In this document: piece after piece, positions 1 to 7,274 of the stretch
Numbering within the stretch: position 1 is the stretch's first letter
How the letters are laid out: every line of letters starts with the position of its first letter
From: Bremerella sp. TYQ1
GTDB taxonomy: Bacteria; Planctomycetota; Planctomycetia; Pirellulales; Pirellulaceae
DNA length: 64,000 nucleotides
Reading direction: 5' to 3'
Assembly: GCF_020150455.1 (NCBI RefSeq)
Contig: NZ_CP083740.1
Coordinates: 6,035,001 to 6,099,000 of the forward strand
Translations under genes and position numbers: made by a program
The notes under the pieces: model-generated
Database searches by the model: none
Told to the model about the DNA's origin: nothing
The model's input: the letters and a program-made list of their open reading frames with translations, nothing else

Positions 1-1157
1 GTGGCGTTCAGCCTGACTTCGACTCGCTGATCGAACTGATCACAACGACGGTGGAACCAGAATCGTGGGAAGAACTGGGGGGTCCTGGTTCGGTCGCTCC
101 ATTCGCTACGAACCTTAGCCTGGTTGTCAGCCAGACTCAGGAAGTGCACGACCGACTCGCCGACCTCTTGGCTCAGCTGCGACGTCTGCAAGACCTTCAG
201 GTCACCATCGAAGTTCGCTTCATCACGCTGACCGACAACTTCTTCGAGCGTATCGGTGTCGACTTCGACTTCGAGCTCAACGATAACTCGGACGGCCCAA
301 GCCCAACCGGTAGCCCTAGTGTGACGGTCGGTTTGAACGAGTACGATCCTGTGAACGGCCCTGTGTTCACGGAAGACTTGGACCTTCAGTTCACACAGCA
401 GATGTTTGCTAACACGGTTCCTGCGGTCGGTGGTCTTATCCAACCGGCAGGTGCTCAGTTTGGCTTCGCCATGCTGTCGGACATCGAAGCTTACTTCGTG
501 ATGCAGGCCGCCCAGGGTGACTTGCGATCGAACGTGATGCAAGCTCCTAAGGTTACGCTGTTCAACGGTCAAACGGCATTCGTGTCGGATACCACGCAAA
601 CCCCGTTCGTCACGAGCGTGGTCCCTGTCGTGGGTGACTTTGCCGCCGCACAGCAGCCGGTCATTGTGGTTCTCAACGAAGGTACTTCGCTCAGCGTTCA
701 AGCGGTTGTCTCGCCAGACCGTCGCTTTGTCCGCCTGACGCTGGTACCATTCTTCAGCCGTATCGGAAACGTCGAAGAGTTCACCTTTGAAGGAACGACC
801 AGCAGTCGTACCGACTCGACGGTGACCGATCCTGACGCTCCGGATGGCGGTTCGACCGAAGATGAAGAGGAAGAAACCACTTCCGGTACCACGATTCAGC
901 TGCCGCAGTTCTCCTTCGTGACAGTGAGCACGACGGTGAGTGTGCCGGACGGCGGTACGGTGCTCTTGGGTGGTATTAAGCGTCTGAGCGAAGAACGTCG
1001 CGAACGCGGTATTCCGGTCTTCAGTAAGCTGCCGTACATCAACCGACTGTTCCGTAATGTGGGTATCGGCCGCGAAACCCAAAGCCTCATGATGATGGTG
1101 ACTCCTCGAATCATCATCCAAGAGGAAGAAGAAGCCAAACTCGGCTTCACCAACTAA
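1..1157 (+). CDS. Secretin (GspD/PulD-type), C-terminal part, 5' end outside window
   Basis: The frame is open from base 3, so this is the last 384 residues of a gene that starts upstream. It is an outer-membrane secretin of the type II secretion/type IV pilus class, which forms the export gate. The first residues carry a PDFDSLIELITTTVEP stretch followed by WEELGG, then a region with 'VTIEVRFITL' as in N-domains next to the secretin core. The core shows 'VMQAPKVTLFNGQTA' and the C-terminal hallmark 'VPDGGTVLLGGIK', 'GIPVFSKLPYINRLF' and 'MMMVTPRIII', which in the family form the beta-barrel gate. An acidic Asp/Glu insert with Thr lies about 90-115 residues before the end. It ends at a strong terminator. 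The secretin core is clear; which export system it serves cannot be told from here. Confidence 0.88.
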   Translation, partial: GVQPDFDSLIELITTTVEPESWEELGGPGSVAPFATNLSLVVSQTQEVHDRLADLLAQLRRLQDLQVTIEVRFITLTDNFFERIGVDFDFELNDNSDGPSPTGSPSVTVGLNEYDPVNGPVFTEDLDLQFTQQMFANTVPAVGGLIQPAGAQFGFAMLSDIEAYFVMQAAQGDLRSNVMQAPKVTLFNGQTAFVSDTTQTPFVTSVVPVVGDFAAAQQPVIVVLNEGTSLSVQAVVSPDRRFVRLTLVPFFSRIGNVEEFTFEGTTSSRTDSTVTDPDAPDGGSTEDEEEETTSGTTIQLPQFSFVTVSTTVSVPDGGTVLLGGIKRLSEERRERGIPVFSKLPYINRLFRNVGIGRETQSLMMMVTPRIIIQEEEEAKLGFTN

Positions 1158-1190
1158 CGCCACAGTCGGCAATCAAGCTATGACCTCCTG

Positions 1191-1231
1191 CCGCCGTGGA
1201 ATGTCTTCGGACTTCCACGGCGGTATTTTTT
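1191..1231 (+). terminator. Rho-independent terminator after the secretin gene
   Basis: An 11 bp perfect stem, CCGCCGTGGAA (1191-1201) with TTCCACGGCGG (1213-1223), encloses an 11 nt loop with TTCG and is followed by TATTTTTT. It lies 34 bases past the secretin stop codon. Confidence 0.9.
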
Positions 1232-1305
1232 GCGCGCTGCTCGGGGGTTGGAATACAATGGGGTTTGCTCCGTGCTGGCCTTGGAAGTTGACGTGCCGAT
1301 CGAAG

Positions 1306-1337
1306 TGTTCAGTTTTCAGTGTTCCGTTTTCAGTAAG
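1306..1337. repeat. Copy A of a 32-34 bp repeat; left inverted repeat of the four-helix-bundle element
   Basis: This 32 bp sequence ends in GTTTTCAGTAAG. Its reverse complement matches copy B (1689-1722) at 30 of 32 positions. Copies A and B point inwards at the four-helix-bundle gene. The repeat itself is built from short direct units of the form ACTGAAAAC. Its end touches the GAGGAAAG ribosome binding site of the enclosed gene. Confidence 0.8.
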
Positions 1338-1353
1338 AGGGAGGAAAGACGAA

Positions 1354-1671
1354 TTGGCTTACCAGTCGTTTGAAGACCTTGAAGTTTGGAAACGATCCTG
1401 CAAACTAGCTGTCGAGATCTATGCGTCATTACAGGCCTGTCGCGACTTCGCACTCCGAGATCAAATGCAGAAGTCGGCTGTGTCCGTGGCCAGCAACATT
1501 GCCGAAGGTTCCGAACGGGGCGGGAAAGACTTCATCCGCTTCCTGAAGATCGCCCAAGGCTCGGCTGCTGAGTTGAGAACCCAATGTTACATTGCCGCAC
1601 GTGTGGGGGTGATCTCTCACAAAGACCAAACAAGATTCGTGTCAGAGCTAAAACGATTTCCCGTATGCTAA
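1354..1671 (+). pseudogene. Four-helix-bundle (23S rRNA-intervening-sequence-like) protein, C-terminus frameshifted
   Basis: A TTG start at 1354 is preceded by GAGGAAAG with 7-8 nt spacing, giving LAYQSFEDLEVWKRS, the usual beginning of the S23/four-helix-bundle family (about 115-125 residues). The motif 'SNIAEGSERGGKDFIRFL' and the 'GSAAELRTQ' helix are typical. The reading frame ends early as ELKRFPVC. If base 1656 is read again (a -1 shift), the protein continues ISRMLTSLAQSLTENRTLK and stops at 1724; the ISRMLTSL stretch is what the family normally has. So one base, probably an A near 1655-1657, is missing from the genome or the read. The family pentamerises and probably binds nucleic acid, but its role is unknown. 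The gene is boxed by inverted repeats and the shifted stop falls inside the right repeat. Confidence 0.8.
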
Positions 1672-1688
1672 CCAGTCTGGCACAATCT

Positions 1689-1722
1689 CTTACTGAAAAC
1701 CGAACACTGAAAACTGAAAACT
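1689..1722. repeat. Copy B of the 34 bp repeat; right inverted repeat
   Basis: This begins CTTACTGAAAAC and is the inverted counterpart of copy A (30 of 32 positions). It is a direct repeat of copy D at 2346-2379 (32 of 34 positions). It ends 4 bases before the ATG at 1727, so the next gene's leader is made of repeat. Confidence 0.85.
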
Positions 1723-1726
1723 AACA

Positions 1727-2194
1727 ATGTCCAAATTTGTCTTGTTTCTAGGCGTTCTGTTTGCCCTTACCGCGGTCGTGGCGGGAGCGATGGAGCATAT
1801 GGTTCGTGACATGATCGTGGAAGCAACGTCCAGTGGCGAGCCTGCCGAAGGAGAGCTTTCCGATCCGGCCCCCAACGCGGAAGCGGCTAAGCGGCTTTCG
1901 CAGTACGAGACCGGGGTGAAGTACCACATGTACCACGGACTCGCGATGATCGGGCTGGGGCTCACCATGGCCGTTTCCGCCAGAGGTCAAGTCATCGGCT
2001 TAATCGCCGCATTGGCCATGGTCGTCGGTGTGAAGCTTTTCAGTGGAACGCTCTATTTGATCTCCGCCCTCGGCATGACTCAATTCACGATGATCGTCCC
2101 TATCGGCGGTTCGATCATGATTTTGGGATGGATCCTGTTTCTGATAACCGTTCTATTGTTCGAACCATTGGTCGACAAAGAAGATTTGGAATAA
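1727..2194 (+). CDS. DUF423-family small membrane protein
   Basis: This 155-residue integral membrane protein resembles the DUF423 (YgdD/YwdK) family. Residues 4-22 form a first membrane helix. A polar loop of about 40 residues follows, then 'YETGVKYHMYHGLAMIGLGL', the family's best conserved stretch. 'VKLFSGTLYLISALG' and the final 'PIGGSIMILGWILFL' helix also match. DUF423 proteins are usually 120-130 residues; the extra length is the acidic/Ala loop after helix 1 (SSGEPAEGELSDPAPN). Function is unknown in the family. There is no Shine-Dalgarno sequence: repeat B stands where it would be, which suggests the repeat moved in next to the start. Confidence 0.75.
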   Translation: MSKFVLFLGVLFALTAVVAGAMEHMVRDMIVEATSSGEPAEGELSDPAPNAEAAKRLSQYETGVKYHMYHGLAMIGLGLTMAVSARGQVIGLIAALAMVVGVKLFSGTLYLISALGMTQFTMIVPIGGSIMILGWILFLITVLLFEPLVDKEDLE

Positions 2195-2204
2195 ACAAAG
2201 AGAG

Positions 2205-2379
2205 TTCCGTTTTCGAATTTCTGTTTTCAGCAGGAAGGAACTGCCGTTCCATTATGATGTTTGCGTTTTCCGTAGTGTCGCCCCCTCACCCTAACCCTCT
2301 CCCCAAGGGGCGAGGGGACTTATCTATGGGAGCGGAAGCTCCCCTCTTACTGAAAACTGAACACCGAAAACTGAAAACT
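2205..2379. repeat. Second, gene-less repeat unit (copies C and D) with a CCCTAACCCTCTCCCC-type hairpin inside
   Basis: Copy D (2346-2379) matches copy B at 32 of 34 positions. A weaker, degenerate inverted partner lies at 2205-2236 (GTTCCGTTTTC ... CTGTTTTCAGC). Between them, 2281-2319 holds a CCCCTCACCCTAACCCTC block followed by a short CTCCCC/GGGGCGAG hairpin, a repetitive-extragenic-palindrome-like sequence known from many bacterial genomes. No reading frame of interest lies inside. It looks like a relative of the 1306-1724 element that has lost its gene. Copy D ends 20 bases before the start codon at 2399. Confidence 0.65.
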
Positions 2380-2398
2380 CCCCCTAAGAAAGCATCTC

Positions 2399-3598
2399 AT
2401 GTCTCGATTTGATGTCATTGAAACAGACATACGGCGACAAACCATATGCCTGGCCATTGGGGTTGGGGTGCTTGCGTTGTGGACGCTTTACTGGCTGCAG
2501 TCCGTTTTGATTCCCTTCGTCATGGCGATCTTTATCGTCAGCGGACTGACCCCGGTCCTTTCCGGAATTCAAGATCGCCTTTCCACCACGCGGCTCGTTG
2601 CCGTGTTGATCGCTTCGATGATCGGCTTCGCCCTGGTCTTTGTGTTGTGGAGCATTATCTGGGTCTCCGTCGCACAGCTTCGTGAAGATGGAAAGAAGTA
2701 TGTCGAAGGTGCCAAGGCCTGGCAGGCCTGGATACCTGAGTTTGTGATGAAGCCCGAGTTGGCCATGCAAAGCATCACGTCGTGGTCCAACAGTTCGACC
2801 GATACGGCCCAGAATGGTTCCGAGCCAGATGTCGAAGGAGCGGCGGTGCAAGAAGCGGGCAGCCTCGAACAACAAACGTCTCAAAAGGACGGGTTTTCGG
2901 AGTTTATCCACAACTTTTCGACAGCCGCACTTCAGCATATGGTTGGCTGGACGTGGTACTTGCTGCAGACAGGAACGATGGTCGTCATCTTTCTGTTCTT
3001 TTTGCTACTAGGAAGTTCCGATGCCACGTTGCCGGAGGATACCTGGAAAGAGATCGATCAGAAAATCCGCGAGTACATTTTGACGAAATCGTTGATCTCG
3101 TTTTTCACAGGCCTCGCGTTCGGGTTCGTACTTTGGCTGTTCGGAATTCCGTTGGCGGCCGTCTTTGCCCTGCTGGCGTTCCTGTTTAACTTCATTCCAA
3201 ACATCGGACCGATTTTCGCTTGCTTGTTGCCGTTGCCGCTGATCTTGCTCGATCCGGAAATGGCACTTTGGAAAATGGTCCTGGTCATTTCGCTCTCTTC
3301 GGCCGTGCAGATCATCAGCGGCAACGTTATCGAACCACGCATGATGGGCGATTCGTTCGACGTTCACCCGATTGCGATTCTGTTGGCGTTGATGTTCTGG
3401 TCGCTTGTCTGGGGCATGATCGGCATGTTCCTGGCCGTTCCAATGACCGCGGTAATGAAGATCTTGTTTGCCAAGTTCGAGATGACCAAACCTTTGGCCG
3501 ATCTCTTGGCCGGAAGAATCGACGGCCTGAGCATGCAGTCGTTCAACTTCAGCAGCGGCGATTCACCCGATTCCGCCTCGGCAGAAGCACAAGCTTAG
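2399..3598 (+). CDS. AI-2E/PerM-family membrane transporter-like protein
   Basis: This 399-residue polytopic membrane protein belongs to the AI-2E transporter family (UPF0118, PerM/TqsA type). Two helices near residues 15-55 ('VLIPFVMAIFIVSGLTPVL', family-typical) and one near 65-90 are followed by a hydrophilic region at about 95-175 with an acidic, Ser/Gln-rich insert. The C-terminal half has five or so helices with the conserved 'GIPLAAVFALLAFLFNFIPNIGP' region and 'VIEPRMMGDSFDVHPIAILLALMFW', the hallmark of the family. Members have been tied to quorum-signal export, ion/proton antiport or osmotic tolerance, so the substrate is not predictable. Start ATG at 2399 has only a weak purine-rich leader because repeat copy D lies just upstream. 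The following hairpin at 3621-3672 may end the transcript. Confidence 0.85.
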   Translation: MSRFDVIETDIRRQTICLAIGVGVLALWTLYWLQSVLIPFVMAIFIVSGLTPVLSGIQDRLSTTRLVAVLIASMIGFALVFVLWSIIWVSVAQLREDGKKYVEGAKAWQAWIPEFVMKPELAMQSITSWSNSSTDTAQNGSEPDVEGAAVQEAGSLEQQTSQKDGFSEFIHNFSTAALQHMVGWTWYLLQTGTMVVIFLFFLLLGSSDATLPEDTWKEIDQKIREYILTKSLISFFTGLAFGFVLWLFGIPLAAVFALLAFLFNFIPNIGPIFACLLPLPLILLDPEMALWKMVLVISLSSAVQIISGNVIEPRMMGDSFDVHPIAILLALMFWSLVWGMIGMFLAVPMTAVMKILFAKFEMTKPLADLLAGRIDGLSMQSFNFSSGDSPDSASAEAQA

Positions 3599-3620
3599 CG
3601 CGTGCTATTCAATGCAGCAA

Positions 3621-3672
3621 ATGGGTACTAACGCTAAGTCCTGGGGAAGGACGCTTATTCGTTAGTACCCAT
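3621..3672. repeat. 52 bp near-perfect hairpin between convergent genes
   Basis: The arms ATGGGTACTAACG (3621-3633) and CGTTAGTACCCAT (3660-3672) pair perfectly over 13 bp. Inside, TAAG/CTTA and TCC/GGA extend the stem with small bulges around a TGGGGAA loop. There is no U-tract on either strand, so it is not a classical intrinsic terminator. It lies between a + strand gene ending at 3598 and a minus-strand gene ending at 3731. Confidence 0.75.
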
Positions 3673-3730
3673 GAGCATTGATATGCTTGATAACTAGGAA
3701 ACTCGGTGATGTGGCTAAAAGCATCAACTG

Positions 3731-4246
3731 CTAAAACGGGTCGCTCCGCGTAAGCTGAAACGTTGCCGAGCAACCATCGAGTACCACGCCGTTGTAAGGC
3801 GCACCACCTCCAGGGAAGATGACGGAACAGTCCCACTCAGTCACGTTAAGTGGAAGATTGGTGAGGTACAGCGAAGCTCTGCCTTGCACGTTGGTAGGAA
3901 CAGAGTAGGAACCTATCCCTTCGACCGTAAACGTCACATATCGATTGTAAACAGCGTACCCATGTAGGTTACCACTCCATTGCTCGAAGTATTGCTGGAG
4001 TTGGACTTCCAGGTTGGCTGTCGTTGCCGTCGTTCGAATGTTGAAGTCATTCATCGGCTGAGGGTCAAGAAGATAACGGGGGTCGGTGAAAGTGGTTTCA
4101 GAAGTTGGCGTGCCAGATTGGGCAAACGCTTCGCTACACCAGCCACTCGCCAGCAGCACCGCCATGCAGCTGAGCAACAACGTTACGCTGCTGCGTGATC
4201 GTAGAAGAGACCGTTGGTTTGTGATTCCGCCTGCACTTACATTCAT
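3731..4246 (-). CDS. Secreted hypothetical protein
   Basis: No family is recognised. The ATG at 4246 is chosen because AAGGAA stands 8-9 nt upstream; a longer frame to 4312 lacks this. The 171-residue product starts with a polar Arg/Asn stretch, then a hydrophobic segment 'VTLLLSCMAVLLASG' and a likely signal peptidase site after SEAFAQ, so the protein is probably exported. The mature part is about 135 residues, Thr/Asn/Tyr rich, and looks like an all-beta domain ('YVTFTVEGIGSYSVPTNVQG', 'GVVLDGCSATFQLT'). Two cysteines in the mature part could form a disulfide. It stands alone, opposite to the gene before it. Function unknown. Confidence 0.6.
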   Translation of the reverse strand: MNVSAGGITNQRSLLRSRSSVTLLLSCMAVLLASGWCSEAFAQSGTPTSETTFTDPRYLLDPQPMNDFNIRTTATTANLEVQLQQYFEQWSGNLHGYAVYNRYVTFTVEGIGSYSVPTNVQGRASLYLTNLPLNVTEWDCSVIFPGGGAPYNGVVLDGCSATFQLTRSDPF

Positions 4247-4848
4247 CAAGTCGTTCCTTATGGGGTGGAAATGGTAACGAGCAATAGATGGATGCATTGT
4301 TATTCCATCCATGCATGAAGAGACAAAGTAGTGTGGTTGCGACCTATCAAGAAATGATGTTATGTGTTCGCAGGATAAGTAGACGCCGTTACGTAAATGA
4401 TGGTATTAGGCATCCGTCATGTGAGGCATGGTAGAGGGCGCGGGAGTCGCGTCAAAGAAATCGACCGAGTGAAGTTCGGTAGTCGGTCATTGGAATTACG
4501 TCGGCCGACGATTCGGGCAAACGCATCGCTCGCCTGAACATTGCGGCCTCAATGCAAAGCTCACCGACCAAGTGCGAGAAAGCAGATCGCAAGAGAAATA
4601 GCCTGGGCCGCAACCGACATGTTTCGACAGGACAGTTGGGTGAAAGAGGGAGACAGAAAATCTCCGCCTGGTTGATCGCGGGATATCGATAGATGATTGA
4701 AGATCGGTGGGTTAGACTTCTCGCGTTCCACAACGAGAGGACGGCTTCGATCGTTCCCCGAGAGGCTGCCCACTAACGATCGAAGCTGCCCTGCCCATTT
4801 GGATCAGAACAACATGGCGTTGTTACTTGTTCCGGCTATTTCGCGAGA
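4247..4848. other. Intergenic region with no supported gene
   Basis: About 600 bases separate two minus-strand genes. Short open frames here have arginine- and serine-heavy translations without family features and no convincing ribosome binding sites. The part next to 4246 must hold the promoter of the secreted protein gene. A 7 bp inverted repeat (ATGGATG/CATCCAT) near 4287-4312 is the only small structure seen. Confidence 0.5.
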
Positions 4849-5040
4849 CTAGTCATCCCCATCGAGGCGATAGGCGACTTCGTCGTCATCTTCGAGTTGG
4901 CTGTGGCACTTTTCGCAAGTGATGCAGCCGTCGTTATCTTTCGATCCATTGACGATGCTGTTGCACTGCATACAGCGGTACATCAGCGAGAAGCAAATGG
5001 AGTCGGTATCGATCTGGAAACCTTGTGCTTTGACAATCAT
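4849..5040 (-). CDS. Small zinc-ribbon-like protein
   Basis: This 63-residue protein carries CMQC near residues 23-26 and CITCEKC near 39-45, a pattern able to bind one zinc ion in a ribbon fold. The C-terminus is acidic (EDDDEVAYRLDGDD). A GAGG sequence lies about 8-11 nt before the ATG at 5040. The order 'YRCMQCNSIVNG...GCITCEKCHSQL' fits a rubredoxin- or zinc-ribbon-type knuckle pair. No partner gene is adjacent. It is short, so it could be a chance frame, but the paired cysteines and start signal argue for a real gene. Confidence 0.55.
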   Translation of the reverse strand: MIVKAQGFQIDTDSICFSLMYRCMQCNSIVNGSKDNDGCITCEKCHSQLEDDDEVAYRLDGDD

Positions 5041-5564
5041 TTTGGAAGCCTCATTTCGTTACTGGCAGGCGAAGGGGCCTCGTCTTCCTTGCTTGTTTGC
5101 CCGGAAGAGGATTCGCGTCAAACGGGGTGATCTTGGGAGTGCTCTCTAAATTAGCGGAAAATACTTGCGCTAACAGGAACGCTACCGGAACGCACACGCA
5201 GGCATCCATCGAAATTGGGGGGAATCCCAAATCGTGAAAAGTTGGAGTGCCAAGCTTAAGTACGTCATTAGGGCGGACCCCATCTGACTCAGCCCCACAT
5301 AAGTGGCAACCTCATCAATCGTTCTTCGATCAACGATGACCGATTTCTTTACGGCTTATCCCGTAAAGATTGATTTGGGGCAAAATGCAAAGAAAGGGGT
5401 GAGGGGAAGGGCAGGGAGAACCACCTTAGCCGCTGTGTTGATCGAGTCAGCAGAAGATGCAGAACGATTGCTGACTTATTGTAAGGTAGTTTACGAGTAG
5501 TATTGAAAGAGTATTGCAGAAGTGTACACGCGTCAATCATTAAATGGGACGATGATTAGCGCGT
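5041..5564. other. Intergenic region with no supported gene
   Basis: About 520 bases lie between the zinc-ribbon gene start and the cysteine desulfurase stop, both on the minus strand. A 65-codon open frame on the + strand at 5303-5500 has no family features or clear ribosome binding site. The 5041-5150 part should hold the promoter of the zinc-ribbon gene. No hairpin or repeat was recognised. Confidence 0.45.
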
Positions 5565-6707
5565 TTATTGCCGCAATGATTCCCATGCATGAATCAACAA
5601 GTCGGCGGCCTGATCGACTTCTTCTTCAGAAGTGTACCAGCCCAAGCTTAGCCGAATGGTTCCTTCCTTTTCCTTGTCGGAAGCCCCCATCGCCGCGAGC
5701 ACAACGGAAGCGTTTCCACCACCGACACTATCGCCGCACGAAGTAAAGGCACATATCTCTGGAACGCGCTGAAGCAGCTTTTGTCCGGAAACAAAGGGGA
5801 AGTTAACGCAAAGAGTGTTAGGAAGTCGCTCGGCACGTGAACCATGAATGACAATCGGTTCCGGAATCGCCTCCATTAATCTTCGCGAAAACTGCCGCGT
5901 AAGTAGTGTTAGTTTCTCCGCCGCAGCATCAATGCTTCGTCCGACCAGGTTCGCAGCTTTGCCCATGCCGACCCAAGCCATGACATTTTCAGCACCACCT
6001 CGCAAGGAATGTTCCGCACCACTACCGTGAATCAAAGGCTGGATTGAGGTGCCGTTCTTTACATAAAGAGCTGCTGCCCCTTTCGGCCCATAGAATTTAT
6101 GCGCCGATATGCTTAGCAAATCGACCCCCAGCTGCTGAGGGCTAATGTGAATCTTTCCGGCGGCCTGGCAAGCATCCGTATGAAATAGGATCCCTTTATC
6201 CTTGCATATTTCGGCCAATTCCTGGACCGGCTGCAGCACGCCTGTCTCATCGTTGGCAAGCATGATTGAGACTAGTTTCGTATCTGGACGAATGGCAGCC
6301 GCAAACGCGTCGAGCATCACTTGCCCGTTCTCGTCAACGGGAACAGTCGTCGCATCGCAACCCAGTCGTACGCAATGAGTTACGGTTTGCATGACCGCAG
6401 CATGTTCAATGGCCGAAACAATGATGTGGCAACGCTCTCTTTGAGCCAGATATTCACTGACTGCCCCTTGAATAGCCAAGTTGCAGCTTTCTGTACCCGT
6501 GGCGCAAAACACGATCTCATCAGAGGTTACGCCAAGCAGGTGAGCCACCTGACCGCGAGCATCTTCCAAGGCCTCATCAATAGCCCGACTTCGCGCATAC
6601 ATGGCATCAGGCGACGCAAAGTACTCTGCCATAAAGGGTAACATCGCTTCCTGAACGCTCGGAGCGATCGGAGTCGTCGCGTTGTAATCGAGGAAGATAG
6701 ACTTCAT
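5565..6707 (-). CDS. Cysteine desulfurase (NifS/IscS family)
   Basis: This 380-residue PLP enzyme of aminotransferase class V takes sulfur from cysteine for Fe-S cluster or tRNA thiolation. It opens with 'IFLDYNATTPIAPSVQEAM'. The family motifs 'ATGTESCNLAIQG', 'SAIEHAAVM', 'NDETGVLQPV' and 'FHTDACQAAGK' are present. The PLP-binding lysine is in 'SISAHKFYGPKG' (about residue 200), followed by 'RGGAENV'. A cysteine in 'CAFTSCGDSVGG' near residue 320 stands where the catalytic persulfide cysteine is expected. Its ATG overlaps the TGA of the upstream gene (TGATG), so the two are translationally coupled. No IscU or thiI neighbour is visible, so the sulfur acceptor is unknown. Confidence 0.92.
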   Translation of the reverse strand: MKSIFLDYNATTPIAPSVQEAMLPFMAEYFASPDAMYARSRAIDEALEDARGQVAHLLGVTSDEIVFCATGTESCNLAIQGAVSEYLAQRERCHIIVSAIEHAAVMQTVTHCVRLGCDATTVPVDENGQVMLDAFAAAIRPDTKLVSIMLANDETGVLQPVQELAEICKDKGILFHTDACQAAGKIHISPQQLGVDLLSISAHKFYGPKGAAALYVKNGTSIQPLIHGSGAEHSLRGGAENVMAWVGMGKAANLVGRSIDAAAEKLTLLTRQFSRRLMEAIPEPIVIHGSRAERLPNTLCVNFPFVSGQKLLQRVPEICAFTSCGDSVGGGNASVVLAAMGASDKEKEGTIRLSLGWYTSEEEVDQAADLLIHAWESLRQ

Positions 6708-7018
6708 CAGACTTTCGGCATCGATCCCTTAAACCCGAAGTCTGCAAAGGACTTAGGAAGAACGATGGCCGTAATTTTGAGGTAGCTGATTGATGTAAAA
6801 GGGATAATGACCTGGCGAGCCCCGATGGCATCAGGCGTTTGCCGCTGGACGACCACCATGTTGTCGTCGTAAGCGAAGCCCACGAAAGGAATTGACTCGT
6901 TGAGCTCGGTCATGATGACCCCTTTGTGAGGTACATCTTTAGGCCAACGTTCGAGCAGATCGAGCCAGATATTCTTCTCGGGATTCACGGTCGTACCTAA
7001 GTCAAAGACCACCAACAA
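6707..7018 (-). CDS. Conserved-looking hypothetical protein upstream of the cysteine desulfurase
   Basis: The frame codes for up to 103 residues with a mixed alpha/beta look ('GVIMTELNESIPFVGFAYDDNMVVVQ', 'QVIIPFTSISYLKIT'). No family is recognised. The first possible start is TTG at 7018; an internal ATG (MTELNES) at 6911 follows a purine-rich AAAGGGG but with very short spacing, so the true start is uncertain. The stop codon overlaps the desulfurase ATG by one base, which points to co-expression. There is no signal peptide or membrane helix, so it is probably cytosolic. Confidence 0.6.
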   Translation of the reverse strand: MLVVFDLGTTVNPEKNIWLDLLERWPKDVPHKGVIMTELNESIPFVGFAYDDNMVVVQRQTPDAIGARQVIIPFTSISYLKITAIVLPKSFADFGFKGSMPKV

Positions 7019-7274
7019 GATCCCGCGCCGGGATGCATCTAGAAATAGAGTGTCGGTGTGGAAAAGGGAGCCTTTGCAAAAAACTTTCCGCAGCCTGCGA
7101 ATCCGAAATGGTTGATGAATCCTGTAAAACCGTTACCTAGAGCCAGTTTGCGTCGCGCCCCCTCCGTTGACAAAGTACTCGACATTTGCACAGGAATGGG
7201 TGATACTTAGGGCTGGCCATGCACCTGAAAATAACGCTCGTCAGTGACTTCTCACGCATTAAGGATTTCCGGAC

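Noticed and set aside
4452..4773. Two overlapping minus-strand frames
   Set aside because: Arg/Ser-heavy, no start signals, no homology pattern.
5303..5500. 65-codon + strand frame in the intergenic region
   Set aside because: No convincing ribosome binding site or family match; too short to support.
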